Origin: Mariniphaga sp041686935
GTDB lineage: Bacteria; Bacteroidota; Bacteroidia; Bacteroidales; Prolixibacteraceae
Reading direction: 5' to 3'
Assembly (NCBI GenBank): GCA_041686935.1
Contig: JAWLCW010000025.1
Coordinates: forward strand, 1 to 64,000
Length of the DNA stretch: 64,000 nt
The notes beneath the pieces are model-generated. The model saw only the letters and a list, made by a program, of their open reading frames with translations. It did no database searches and was not told the origin of the DNA. Shown piece by piece: positions 23,815 through 32,527 of the stretch (the stretch's first letter is position 1; every line of letters starts with the position of its first letter). The position numbers were made by a program, and so were the translations under genes.

Positions 23815-25926
23815 ATGGCAAACAAGGAAAAACTAAAAAAGGAATTAGGTTTATTCGAGGTTTTTACAATCAGCACCGGCGCAATGTTCAGTTCCGGATT
23901 TTTCCTGCTCCCCGGTTTGGCATCACATTACACAGGACCTTCTGTTTTTGTAGCCTATCTGGTTTCGGGAATATTAATTTTGCCGGCCATGTTCAGCATA
24001 GCTGAAATATCAACAGCATTGCCTCGTTCGGGCGGAGCCTATTTTTTTCTCGACCGAAGTTTGGGGCCAATGATAGGTACCATTGGAGGCCTGGGAACCT
24101 ATTTTGCACTGATGTTTAAAACAGCTTTTGCCATTATTGGTATTGGAGCGTATGCCGCTATTTTCTGGGAAGTTCCCATTAAAACCATTGCCATAATAGC
24201 CACCCTGTTTTTTATGTTTTTAAACCTGATTGGAGCCAAAAAATCTTCGGGGCTGCAAAACTTTTTTGTTTCTTTTCTGCTCATCGTCCTGGGCGCATTC
24301 ATTATTGACGGTTTATATAATGTTTTTTTTACTGAACGAGTTGATATCCCCCGGGCAAACGAACATTTTAAACCTTTTTTTACAAATGGTTTTGAGGGTG
24401 TCATTGTAACTGCCGGATTTGTATTTGTTTCCTATCTTGGTTTAACTCAAATTGCCAGTGTAGCCGAAGAGATAAAAAACCCCGAGCGTAACATTCCGCT
24501 GGGTATGCTGCTCTCGCTGGCGGTTACGGGGCTGGTCTATTTCCTCGGTGTATTTGTTATGGTGGCCATTATTGAGCCTGCTGAATTTGCAAACGATTTG
24601 GCGCCTGCTGCAACTGCCGTAAAGAAGCTGTTTAACTGGATGCCGGGAAATCTGGGGGCATACCTGATGACCGGCGCCGCAATGGCTGCCTTTGCTTCTA
24701 CCGGAAATGCAGGCATGCTTTCATCTTCAAGATACCCGTTTGCCATGGGGCGCGACAGCCTGTTTCCCCGTGGATTTTCAAAAGTAGGTAAGAAGGGAAC
24801 ACCTGTATTTGCTATTTTTCTCACCACCGGGTTTATTCTGTTTTTTATTCTTGTGCTTTCAGAAAGAGGAATTGCCAAACTTGCCAGTACGTTCCAGCTT
24901 TTTATTTTTATGCTCATCAACTTTTCGGTTATTGTTTTCCGGAAAAGTAAAATCGAATCCTACGATCCCGGGTATCGTTCACCATTTTACCCTTATATGC
25001 AGGTGACAGGTATTATTATTTCAATTGTGCTGATTGCTTATATGGGATGGATGGCCATTCTTTTTACAGCAGCCATTATTCTATTGGGGGTACTTTGGTA
25101 TAAATATTATGCCAGGCAGCGGGTTGAGCGCGAAGGTGCTATTTTTCACTGGTTTGCGTTGCTGGGAAAATACCAGTATGCCGAACTGGAAAGTGAGTTT
25201 ATGAGCATTATAAAAGAGAAAGGTCTTCGGCAGGGCGATCCCTTTGATGAAACCATTATTCGGGCCCGGATTACTCAAGCCGATAAGGATACTGATTTTG
25301 AACACCTTCTGAATTATGTTTCCGGAATTTTTTCATCCGAAATGCATGTAAAAAAAGAAGACCTTGAAAATGAATTTCTTACCACAACTGCCATAGAGCC
25401 TGCTCTTATTATCCCGGAAGTTTCGGTGCTTTTTGCAAAAAAAGAGGGAGTGGATCATCCTTCGTTGCATATTGTGTTGTCTCAACATGGAATCAATAAA
25501 CCGGTCGTAAAAAACGGCATTGCTTCAGAAGATTTTATTCGCATTTTCTTTTTCCTGGTAAACCCGGCAAAAGAACCGCGGCAGCAATTAAGAATGTTAT
25601 CAAGGCTTATTGACATCATTGAAAGAGATAATTTTGCTGATGATATATTGAAACTTAAAAATCATCGTGAAATAAAAGAATACCTGTTACATAACGATCG
25701 GTATATTACTATCCAGCTACTGCCGGATACTTTGCAGGCTGAAATGATTGGAAAACAATTGAAGGAGGTAAAATATCCTTCCGAATTACTTGTTGCACTG
25801 GTTGAACGGAACGGCGCAACTTTTGCCCCCAACGGAAATACCCGCTTGCTCGAAAACGACGTACTTACCATCATTGGAGAACCAAAATCTATTAATCAGC
25901 TTTACGAACAATACATGCAGGTTTAA
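23815..25926 (+). CDS. APC-family permease fused to EIIA-like and RCK_C domains
   Basis: The 703-residue protein has an amino acid/polyamine/organocation transporter domain of about 12 helices (residues 10-435; FTISTGAMFSSGFFLLPGLA, then the ALPRSGGAYFFLDRSLG signature). An EIIA(Ntr)-like domain (about 455-610) and a TrkA_C/RCK_C domain (about 630-703, ending RLLENDVLTIIGEPKSI) follow. In EIIA proteins the active site reads IPHA; here it is IPEV, with E535 where the phosphorylated His belongs. The domain may be a locked or purely ligand-sensing version. The RCK_C tail suggests gating by a nucleotide, and a cation or amino acid is the likely substrate. ATG 23815 was chosen over a TTG 18 bp upstream. 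Confidence 0.88.
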   Translation: MANKEKLKKELGLFEVFTISTGAMFSSGFFLLPGLASHYTGPSVFVAYLVSGILILPAMFSIAEISTALPRSGGAYFFLDRSLGPMIGTIGGLGTYFALMFKTAFAIIGIGAYAAIFWEVPIKTIAIIATLFFMFLNLIGAKKSSGLQNFFVSFLLIVLGAFIIDGLYNVFFTERVDIPRANEHFKPFFTNGFEGVIVTAGFVFVSYLGLTQIASVAEEIKNPERNIPLGMLLSLAVTGLVYFLGVFVMVAIIEPAEFANDLAPAATAVKKLFNWMPGNLGAYLMTGAAMAAFASTGNAGMLSSSRYPFAMGRDSLFPRGFSKVGKKGTPVFAIFLTTGFILFFILVLSERGIAKLASTFQLFIFMLINFSVIVFRKSKIESYDPGYRSPFYPYMQVTGIIISIVLIAYMGWMAILFTAAIILLGVLWYKYYARQRVEREGAIFHWFALLGKYQYAELESEFMSIIKEKGLRQGDPFDETIIRARITQADKDTDFEHLLNYVSGIFSSEMHVKKEDLENEFLTTTAIEPALIIPEVSVLFAKKEGVDHPSLHIVLSQHGINKPVVKNGIASEDFIRIFFFLVNPAKEPRQQLRMLSRLIDIIERDNFADDILKLKNHREIKEYLLHNDRYITIQLLPDTLQAEMIGKQLKEVKYPSELLVALVERNGATFAPNGNTRLLENDVLTIIGEPKSINQLYEQYMQV

Positions 25927-25946
25927 GTCCGGGTGCTTTTATTTTA

Positions 25947-25954
25947 TAAATTTG
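25947..25954 (+). promoter_or_regulatory. Candidate -7 box for ftsX
   Basis: TAAATTTG fits TAnnTTTG and lies 23 bp before the ftsX ATG. A -33 box is not clear. Confidence 0.4.
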
Positions 25955-25977
25955 CCACATAATTCTAAAAATAAACG

Positions 25978-26856
25978 ATGAAAGCGCCAAAACCCAGAAA
26001 ACTGAAAAAACGTGTCTTTCGCTCGTGGATAACTTCTGCAGTGAGCATTTCGCTGGTGCTTGTTATGCTTGGGGCCTTTTTGCTCATGCTGATTAATGCA
26101 GGCCGCTTGTCCGATTATGTCAGGGAACAAATCGGGTTCACCCTGGTGCTGCACGACGACATTAAAGAAACCGAAATACAGCGCCTGGAAAAGGTGCTTA
26201 ACGCATCAGATTATGTGAAATCGACCAGATACATCGATAAAGAAACAGCAGCCCGCGAACTGACTGAGGAACTGGGCGAAGATTTTATGGGATTTCTCGG
26301 ATTTAATCCGCTTTTTGCATCCATCGATGTTAAACTTTTTGCTGCATACACTAAATCCGACAGTCTGTTTTTTATTGAAAAGGAATTTTTGGAATACCCG
26401 CAGGTAAAAGAAGTTTATTATCAAAAAGACCTTTTGGGGGTAATAAACGAGAACGTAAGTAAAATAAGTTTTTTTTTACTTATTGTGAGCGGCTTAACCG
26501 GGTTCATTTTTGTGTCGCTCATTAATAACACCATTCGTATTTCAATTTATTCCGAACGGTTTACCATTAATACAATGCAGCTGGTGGGCGCTGCCCGTTC
26601 GTTTGTTCGCAAACCTTTTTTAAGACGGGGCCTGTCATTGGGAATTTGGGGTGCATTTATTGCAAATCTTCTGCTTTTTGCTGCTGTTTATTCTTTCAGG
26701 CAAGAGTTGGGAGGCATGATTGACCCCACAGATTTGATGGTTCTGGGGCCGGTATTTATTTTGGTTTTTGTTTTGGGAATGGCTATTTCCTGGATTTCGA
26801 CCTGGTTCGCCGTAAACAAATTCCTGAAAATGAAATTTGATGAATTATTTTATTAA
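25978..26856 (+). CDS. ftsX: Cell division protein FtsX
   Basis: The 292-residue membrane protein has FtsX topology: a basic N-terminus, the first helix (about 20-42), an extracytoplasmic domain (about 45-165), then three helices in a conserved FtsX/MacB-type core (about 168-290). SLINNTIRISIYSERFTINT and MQLVGAARSFVRKPFLRRG are typical Bacteroidota FtsX wording. FtsX works with the ATPase FtsE to activate cell-wall hydrolases at the division site. FtsE is not adjacent here, as in many Bacteroidota. It heads the conserved run ftsX-DUF3098-uppP-truB-queA. Confidence 0.93.
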   Translation: MKAPKPRKLKKRVFRSWITSAVSISLVLVMLGAFLLMLINAGRLSDYVREQIGFTLVLHDDIKETEIQRLEKVLNASDYVKSTRYIDKETAARELTEELGEDFMGFLGFNPLFASIDVKLFAAYTKSDSLFFIEKEFLEYPQVKEVYYQKDLLGVINENVSKISFFLLIVSGLTGFIFVSLINNTIRISIYSERFTINTMQLVGAARSFVRKPFLRRGLSLGIWGAFIANLLLFAAVYSFRQELGGMIDPTDLMVLGPVFILVFVLGMAISWISTWFAVNKFLKMKFDELFY

Positions 26857-26871
26857 TTATCTTTGACCCTT

Positions 26872-27138
26872 ATGAAGAAAAAAACAACAACAAAAGATAA
26901 ATCGTCAGGTGAAGCCGGGTTTGCACTTGGTAGGGAAAATTACAAACTAATGGCCATTGGTTTTGGAATAATTGTTTTCGGTTTTATTTTAATGATTGGC
27001 GGCGGAAGCGACGATCCCAATGTATTCAATCCCGAAATTTTCAGTTTCAGGCGCATTACCCTTGCTCCCATGATTTTACTTTTTGGGTTCATTTTCGAGA
27101 TTTACGCCATCATGAAAAAACCGAAAGAGGACGAATAA
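26872..27138 (+). CDS. DUF3098 small membrane protein
   Basis: The 88-residue protein has a basic N-terminus and two membrane helices (about 27-45 and 62-80), with the conserved loop GGGSDDPNVFNPEIFSFRR between them. It matches DUF3098, which in Bacteroidota sits between ftsX and uppP as here. Its function is not known; the constant neighbourhood points to division or wall synthesis. ATG 26872 was chosen; a TTG 9 bp upstream is the alternative. It starts 15 bp after ftsX. Confidence 0.88.
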   Translation: MKKKTTTKDKSSGEAGFALGRENYKLMAIGFGIIVFGFILMIGGGSDDPNVFNPEIFSFRRITLAPMILLFGFIFEIYAIMKKPKEDE

Positions 27139-27150
27139 TTCTTCGTTAAA

Positions 27151-27933
27151 ATGAGTGAAATACAGGCGTTTATCCTTGGTTTTCTGCAAGGACTCACTGA
27201 ATTTTTGCCGGTTAGTTCCAGTGGTCATCTTGAAATAGGACATGCCGTATTAGGCGTGCATACTAAAAATAATCTGTTGTTTGCTGTTACAGTGCATGTT
27301 GCCACAGTGTTAAGTACGCTGGTTGTTTTCCGTAAGGATATTTTTAGGCTTATGTCTGATTTGTTTGCATTTCAATGGAACGAATCGACGCAATACATTG
27401 CCAAACTTCTTTTTTCTTCCATTCCCGTACTTTTTTTAGGGCTCTTTTTTGCAGAACAAATTGAACAGTTTTTTACGGGTAATCTGGTTCTCGTGGGAAG
27501 CATGTTGCTCATTACATCACTCCTGCTCGCATTTGCTCATTTTGTAAAAAAAAGAAATTTGCAAATTACCTGGGGAAAGGCATTCGTTATAGGAATTGCG
27601 CAGGCTTTTGCCGTTATGCCCGGCATTTCGCGCAGCGGAGCAACAATTGCCACAGGCCTTTTGCTGGGAACAAAAAAAGATGAAGTAGCACGGTTTTCGT
27701 TCCTGATGGTTCTGGTCCCCATTTTAGGAGCTGCATTTCTGGATATTTTAAATGGCGATTTTTCTGAGGAAGGTGCTGTGGGTGCCACGCCGCTACTCGT
27801 TGGTTTTTTAGCCGCTTTTATTTCGGGCCTTCTGGCTTGTTCGTTAATGATAAAAGTAGTTAAACAGGGAAAATTGATTTATTTTGCTGTTTACTGCCTG
27901 ATTGTCGGGTTAATTGCTATATTTGCAGCCTGA
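27151..27933 (+). CDS. uppP: Undecaprenyl-diphosphate phosphatase (BacA/UppP)
   Basis: The 260-residue polytopic enzyme has the two UppP active-site segments: GFLQGLTEFLPVSSSGHLEI near the N-terminus (catalytic Glu and the SSSGH run) and MPGISRSGATIATGL at about residues 151-165. It recycles the lipid carrier for peptidoglycan and other envelope polymers by converting undecaprenyl diphosphate to the monophosphate. Loss or gain of activity changes bacitracin tolerance. It lies 12 bp after the DUF3098 gene and 41 bp before truB. Confidence 0.95.
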   Translation: MSEIQAFILGFLQGLTEFLPVSSSGHLEIGHAVLGVHTKNNLLFAVTVHVATVLSTLVVFRKDIFRLMSDLFAFQWNESTQYIAKLLFSSIPVLFLGLFFAEQIEQFFTGNLVLVGSMLLITSLLLAFAHFVKKRNLQITWGKAFVIGIAQAFAVMPGISRSGATIATGLLLGTKKDEVARFSFLMVLVPILGAAFLDILNGDFSEEGAVGATPLLVGFLAAFISGLLACSLMIKVVKQGKLIYFAVYCLIVGLIAIFAA

Positions 27934-27974
27934 TTTTTCGAATTGTTAAAACACTGTATATTAAATATTTGTGC

Positions 27975-28688
27975 ATGTCTGACCTAAAAGAAAGTTATGA
28001 TTTTTTAGGAGGAGAGGTTTTGCTGTTCGACAAAGACCTTGAGTGGACTTCGTTTGATTTGGTTCAGCGGGTGAGAAATATACTTTGCCGGGCAATGGGA
28101 ATAAAAAAATTAAAAGTTGGCCATGCCGGCACGCTCGATCCGCTTGCAACCGGGCTTTTGATATTGTGTACAGGGAAATCTACCAAACTCATTGAATCGT
28201 TTCAGGAAAAGGAAAAAGAGTATGTTGCAACTTTGAAACTTGGTGCAACAACACCTTCATTCGACCTGGAAACGGAAGAGGATACCAAAAGCGATTTCAA
28301 CCGTGTTTTAAAAGAAGATTTTGAAAATATTCTGAAAAAATTCATCGGTGAAACAGAACAGGTTCCACCAGTTTTTTCGGCAGTAAAAGTGAAAGGAAAG
28401 CGGGCCTTCGATTATGCCCGAAACGGAGAAGAACTAAAACTTCAACCTAAAAAAATTGTTATACAAGAGATTGTTACCGAATCGTTTGATTTGCCTTATG
28501 TAACTATTCGGTTGGTATGCAGCAAGGGAACCTACGTAAGGGCCCTTGCACGCGACATCGGTAATGAGCTGGGGTGCGGCGCTTACCTTACCGGATTGCG
28601 CCGCACACGCATTGGTGAGTTTAACGTGGAAGATGCCATTTCAGTAGATTATTTTTTGAATAATATAAATTCATTTGTAACAAACTGA
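27975..28688 (+). CDS. truB: tRNA pseudouridine(55) synthase TruB
   Basis: The 237-residue cytoplasmic enzyme has motif KVGHAGTLDPLATGLLILC with catalytic D55. The later motifs are PPVFSAVKVKGKRAFDYARNG and VRLVCSKGTYVRALARDIG. It converts U55 in the T loop of tRNAs to pseudouridine. It is shorter than the E. coli enzyme (314 residues) because the C-terminal PUA domain is absent, as usual in this phylum. ATG 27975 was chosen over a TTG 6 bp upstream. Confidence 0.95.
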   Translation: MSDLKESYDFLGGEVLLFDKDLEWTSFDLVQRVRNILCRAMGIKKLKVGHAGTLDPLATGLLILCTGKSTKLIESFQEKEKEYVATLKLGATTPSFDLETEEDTKSDFNRVLKEDFENILKKFIGETEQVPPVFSAVKVKGKRAFDYARNGEELKLQPKKIVIQEIVTESFDLPYVTIRLVCSKGTYVRALARDIGNELGCGAYLTGLRRTRIGEFNVEDAISVDYFLNNINSFVTN

Positions 28689-28795
28689 AATTTGATGCGT
28701 AAAACGGGACTCTGAATTTAAGCTGAACTTGTTGTTAAGAGAGACGGAATTAAGATTTAAACGTTTGTAATCAAAAAAAAATAAAAAAGCTGTAT

Positions 28796-29845
28796 ATGAA
28801 GTTATCGAAATTTAAGTACGATTTAGATGAGAATAAAATTGCTTTGCACCCGGCATACAACAGGGATGAATCGAAAATGATGGTATTGAACAGGGCAAAA
28901 CGTAAAATCGAACATAAAATGTTTAAAGACATTGTGGACTATTTCGATGATGGTGATGTGTTTGTTTTTAACGATACGAAAGTTTTCCCTGCCCGGCTTT
29001 ACGGAAACAAAGAAAAAACCGGTGCTGAAATTGAGGTATTTCTGCTCCGCGAATTAAACCGTGAAATGCGTCTTTGGGATGTTTTGGTTGATCCGGCCCG
29101 GAAAATCAGAATAGGCAATAAACTGTATTTTGGCGAGGATGATGCACTGGTTGCCGAAGTTATCGACAATACAACATCACGCGGACGTACGCTGCGTTTT
29201 TTGTTTGATGGTCCTTATGACGAGTTCAAAAAAACATTATATACCCTGGGAGAAACCCCGCTGCCGAAGTTTATTAACCGTGCCGTGGTTCCGGAAGACA
29301 AAGATCGTTACCAAACCATTTTTGCAAAACACGAAGGTGCAGTAGCCGCACCCACTGCCGGTCTGCATTTTAGCCGTGAGTTGATGAAACGGCTCGAAAT
29401 AAAAGGATCTGAGTTTGCATACGTTACGCTTCATGTTGGGTTGGGCAACTTCAGAAGTGTAGACGTGGAAGACCTCACCAAACATAAAATGGACTCGGAA
29501 CAAATTTGGATTAGGGAGGAAGCTTGCGAAAAAGTGAACAACGCCAAAATGCAACGTAAAAATGTTTGCGCAGTGGGAACTACGGTTATGCGTACCCTCG
29601 AAAGTTCGGTTTCAACACAGGGATTTGTGAAACCATTTGAAGGATGGACGAACAAATTTATTTTCCCGCCGTACGAATTTAGCGTGGCCAACCGGATGGT
29701 TACCAATTTTCATTTGCCCTATTCTACTTTACTAATGATGGTAGCCGCTTTTGGAGGTTACGATTTTGTGATGGAAGCTTATCGCGTTGCCCTGAAAAAC
29801 GATTACCGTTTTGGCACTTACGGCGATGCCATGTTGATTGTTTAA
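28796..29845 (+). CDS. queA: S-adenosylmethionine:tRNA ribosyltransferase-isomerase QueA
   Basis: The 349-residue protein carries QueA signatures: YDLDENKIALHPAYNRDESK, FNDTKVFPARLYG, TLGETPLPKFINR, then EGAVAAPTAGLHFS and TTVMRTLESS. It transfers and isomerises the ribosyl moiety of SAM to 7-aminomethyl-7-deazaguanine at tRNA position 34, making epoxyqueuosine. Full length and intact motifs indicate function. It lies 107 bp after truB, the usual Bacteroidota neighbour, and 2-11 bp before the SIMPL gene. Confidence 0.95.
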   Translation: MKLSKFKYDLDENKIALHPAYNRDESKMMVLNRAKRKIEHKMFKDIVDYFDDGDVFVFNDTKVFPARLYGNKEKTGAEIEVFLLRELNREMRLWDVLVDPARKIRIGNKLYFGEDDALVAEVIDNTTSRGRTLRFLFDGPYDEFKKTLYTLGETPLPKFINRAVVPEDKDRYQTIFAKHEGAVAAPTAGLHFSRELMKRLEIKGSEFAYVTLHVGLGNFRSVDVEDLTKHKMDSEQIWIREEACEKVNNAKMQRKNVCAVGTTVMRTLESSVSTQGFVKPFEGWTNKFIFPPYEFSVANRMVTNFHLPYSTLLMMVAAFGGYDFVMEAYRVALKNDYRFGTYGDAMLIV

Positions 29846-29856
29846 TAATGATTATC

Positions 29857-30555
29857 ATGAAAAATTTAATTTTTATTACCATCCTGTTTTTTGCCTTGTC
29901 GCTTTCGGCACAAAACAGCGAAGAGGTGCGTTTTATTGAAGTGCACGGAAGTGCCGAAATGGAAGTTCAGCCCGATGAAATGATATTGTCCATCACCATT
30001 CAGGAGTACTTCGAGGAAGAATTTCAAAAGAACAAAGAACCTAAAGATTACAAAACCAAAGTTCCGCTGGCAAAAATTGAAGATGAGCTGATTAAAAGTT
30101 TACGCAAAGCCGGCATTGAAAAAGACGACATCAGGGTGCGCAGTATGGGCAATTACTGGCGGCAGCAGGGCAAAGAGTTTCTGTTTAGCAAAAATCTGGA
30201 AGTGAAAATCACTGATTTCTCAAAAGTGAATCAGCTTACTTCACTAGTGGATGCCAAAGGAATTCGCTCGCTGAACGTGGGACAAATGAGCCATTCCGAA
30301 CTGGAAAAATTTCGCAGACAGGTAAAAACCGATGCGCTGAAAGATGCCCGGGAAAAAGCTGCATATATGGTTGAAAGCCTGGGTGAAGAACTGGGCGAAG
30401 TACTTTCCATAAATGAAATGAACGATGGTTATTCGCGCCCTTACATGGCCAAAAACATGATGATGGCGGCAGATGCAATGGCTTATGAATCCGTTGAGGA
30501 GGTACAGAACATCACCATTTCCTATCAGGTAACAGCACGGTTCAGAATCAAATAG
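29857..30555 (+). CDS. SIMPL (DUF541) periplasmic protein
   Basis: The protein (232 residues from ATG 29857, 235 from ATG 29848) begins with a signal peptide ending LSLSAQ. It has the DUF541/SIMPL pattern: VHGSAEMEVQPDEMILSITI near the start of the mature chain, then LRKAGIEKDDIRVRS and KDAREKAAYMVESLGEELGE. SIMPL proteins form large periplasmic oligomers of unclear role (the name comes from a protein that binds a mouse signalling molecule). It directly follows queA and is probably read from the same transcript. Confidence 0.85.
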   Translation: MKNLIFITILFFALSLSAQNSEEVRFIEVHGSAEMEVQPDEMILSITIQEYFEEEFQKNKEPKDYKTKVPLAKIEDELIKSLRKAGIEKDDIRVRSMGNYWRQQGKEFLFSKNLEVKITDFSKVNQLTSLVDAKGIRSLNVGQMSHSELEKFRRQVKTDALKDAREKAAYMVESLGEELGEVLSINEMNDGYSRPYMAKNMMMAADAMAYESVEEVQNITISYQVTARFRIK

Positions 30556-30568
30556 AGTCTTTAAGTTC

Positions 30569-30640
30569 CCGCAAATTTCGCAGATAAACGCAGATTATTT
30601 TTTTCTGTTCTGCGAAGATCCGCGAAATCTACCGCGAAAT
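30569..30640. repeat. REP-like imperfect inverted repeat
   Basis: The left part (30571-30596) contains TTTCGCAGAT and ACGCAGATT. The right part (30609-30640) contains TCTGCGAAGATC and CGCGAAATCT. Reverse-complementing one aligns with the other over about 27 positions with a few mismatches, so the region can fold into a long hairpin with a T-rich loop. It lies between the SIMPL and methyltransferase genes. Confidence 0.5.
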
Positions 30641-30688
30641 AAATACGGAGAAAAATTAAAACCCTTACCTTTCGGTAAAATTTTCAGA

Positions 30689-31582
30689 ATGTCTGTTTTC
30701 AATATCAACCGATGCCCGGTTTGTGGCAATAACAATTTTAAATCCTTTATTACCTGCACCGATTTTTTCGTTTCCGGCGAGCAGTTTGAAATCAGGGAGT
30801 GCACAGGCTGTGGATTCAAATTCACATTTAATGCCGAAGATGAGGAAAACATTGGAAAATATTACCAGAGCGAAGAATACATCTCTCATTCCAACACTTC
30901 AAAAGGATTGGTAAATGCCGTTTACCACCGGGTGCGCAACTACATGCTGGGGCGCAAACGGAGATTGGTTGAGAAAACTACTGGATTGAAAACCGGTCGT
31001 TTACTGGATGTAGGCACGGGCACTGGTTTTTTTCTGAATGAAATGAAAAAACACGGCTGGAAAGTTTCCGGAACAGAAAAAAATGGCGACGCACGGGCTT
31101 TTGTGCAAAATGAATTCGGACTGGAAATTGAAGAACCCAAACAGCTTTTTCAGTTTGAAAAAGAAAGTTTCGATGCAATTACCCTCTGGCATGTGCTGGA
31201 ACACATTCACCAGTTGAATGAAAATATGGAAACTTTTGCCCGGCTGTTAAAACCGGGAGGTAAACTGATAATCGCACTGCCAAATCACACTTCGTACGAT
31301 GCCCGTCATTACAAACAATACTGGGCTGCCTGGGATGTTCCCCGCCACCTGTGGCACTTTGCTCCCGAGCAGATGAACCTGTTGGGGAAAAGACACGGGT
31401 TCCTGCTCAAATCGCTGCACACTATGCCGTTCGATTCGTTTTATGTTTCGCTTCTAAGCGAAAAGTATAAAAAATCGAAACTGGCTTTATTCAAAGGTTT
31501 GTTGCACGGAAAAATTTCGTGGCTGAAAAGCCTGGTAGATAAAAAGAGGTGCAGTTCAGTCATTTATGTGTTTGGGAAATGA
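30689..31582 (+). CDS. Class I SAM-dependent methyltransferase with N-terminal zinc ribbon
   Basis: The 297-residue protein starts with a four-cysteine ribbon (C9, C12, C38, C41; CPVCGNNN, then ECTGCGFKF). A Rossmann methyltransferase domain follows, with motif I LLDVGTGTGFFLNEM and ALWHVLEHIHQ-type post-motif residues (here LWHVLEHIHQLNE). PRHLWHFAPEQMNLLG is typical of the methyltransferase family often found in Bacteroidota wall or surface-sugar loci. The substrate is unknown. Its 3' end overlaps the convergent higA gene by 19 bp. Confidence 0.85.
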   Translation: MSVFNINRCPVCGNNNFKSFITCTDFFVSGEQFEIRECTGCGFKFTFNAEDEENIGKYYQSEEYISHSNTSKGLVNAVYHRVRNYMLGRKRRLVEKTTGLKTGRLLDVGTGTGFFLNEMKKHGWKVSGTEKNGDARAFVQNEFGLEIEEPKQLFQFEKESFDAITLWHVLEHIHQLNENMETFARLLKPGGKLIIALPNHTSYDARHYKQYWAAWDVPRHLWHFAPEQMNLLGKRHGFLLKSLHTMPFDSFYVSLLSEKYKKSKLALFKGLLHGKISWLKSLVDKKRCSSVIYVFGK

Positions 31583-32136
31583 TGACAGACCATTTCAGTT
31601 TTTTTTAGTTTTAATTTTGGCTTATTCAGTTTATTGATAGAATCCCTTACCTTGTCTCTTGTTTCCGATTGCAAATAGGTTGGCACCAAGGTTTTTAAAC
31701 TGATGCCGAAAATGCGGTGGATGATTACCAAATCTTTTAGTGTAAATTGAGAAACTCCGTTTATTAATTCACTCATATAAGATTTTGGATGCCCTAACAA
31801 AACACCAAGTTCCTGTTGCGTCATATCAAACTCTTTCAGTTTTTTACGAATTGCAGTTTTTCTTTTCCTGATAAATACTTCTTCTTTTTGAACGATTTCT
31901 TCGGCTGTGTCTGATTCCTCAACCTGTGAATCTGTTATTTTTTCAAAATCTGTCCAATTTCTGTCTTCGTATTCTTTAATTAAGTTGCGAAGTTTTTCAC
32001 GAACCAGCTTTAAATTAGAATTTTCATGTACCATTAGCCGAAGTTTTCGTTCAAGCATTGACGCTTTTTGCAAGTCATATTCATTTTCAAGCCTTTCAAT
32101 TTTTTCAATTTCTTTTATGTCCATTATTTCTTTCAT
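31564..32136 (-). CDS. higA: HigA-type antitoxin with XRE helix-turn-helix
   Basis: The 190-residue protein has a long helical N-terminal part (about 1-85) and an XRE-type helix-turn-helix (about 93-150: MTQQELGVLLGHPKSYMSEL, then LKDLVIIHRIFGISLKTLV). It ends in a basic C-terminus. Gene order toxin-antitoxin with an 8-bp gap is the higBA layout. The antitoxin should bind and neutralise HigB and repress its own promoter. A good inverted-repeat operator lies upstream of higB. The 3' end overlaps the convergent methyltransferase gene by 19 bp. Confidence 0.87.
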   Translation of the reverse strand: MKEIMDIKEIEKIERLENEYDLQKASMLERKLRLMVHENSNLKLVREKLRNLIKEYEDRNWTDFEKITDSQVEESDTAEEIVQKEEVFIRKRKTAIRKKLKEFDMTQQELGVLLGHPKSYMSELINGVSQFTLKDLVIIHRIFGISLKTLVPTYLQSETRDKVRDSINKLNKPKLKLKKTEMVCHHFPNT

Positions 32137-32144
32137 CCTTTTTT

Positions 32145-32489
32145 CTAATTTATCCAGTTATTATCCCTCAACCATTTTTTTAGCACACTTCGGTTATTTT
32201 TAAAGATTCGTTCATAATCATCATGGCTGCCAGCCCAAATAATTGTTGCTTCACCATTTTCTTCAAACTCAATTAAAATCAAAGTTCTGTGTATTTCAAT
32301 TTCAAAAAAATAAAATTCGCCGCCATAAACATGGTCAGCATCGGGTCTCTCGCTTATCAATTCTGCTGGTGTTTTCCAATTAGCCATTTCAATATCATCA
32401 ATTAACCGTTGCACTGTATCCAGCAATTTTTTATTTCCCCGGTTTTTACGAACCAGTTTCGCTAAAATGTGTTTATTGATGATTTTCAA
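32145..32489 (-). CDS. higB: HigB-type mRNA interferase toxin
   Basis: The 114-residue protein matches the HigB_toxin family (RelE-like fold): ISERPDADHVYGGEFYFFEI, TLILIEFEENGEATIIWAGS and HDDYERIF are the family hallmarks. HigB toxins cleave mRNA on the ribosome. The only start that keeps the conserved N-terminus (KIINKHILAKLVRKNRGN) is a TTG at 32489, which could help keep toxin levels low. A -7 box lies 28 bp upstream, overlapped by a candidate operator. The antitoxin follows after 8 bp. Confidence 0.88.
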   Translation of the reverse strand: MKIINKHILAKLVRKNRGNKKLLDTVQRLIDDIEMANWKTPAELISERPDADHVYGGEFYFFEIEIHRTLILIEFEENGEATIIWAGSHDDYERIFKNNRSVLKKWLRDNNWIN

Positions 32490-32516
32490 AACCTAGTGCT
32501 TTGTTAATTTTCAATC

Positions 32517-32524
32517 CAAAGATA
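32517..32524 (-). promoter_or_regulatory. Candidate -7 box of higBA
   Basis: TATCTTTG on the minus strand fits TAnnTTTG and lies 28 bp before the higB start codon. The region where a -33 box should lie is inside the inverted repeat at 32528-32554. Confidence 0.5.
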
Positions 32525-32527
32525 AAT

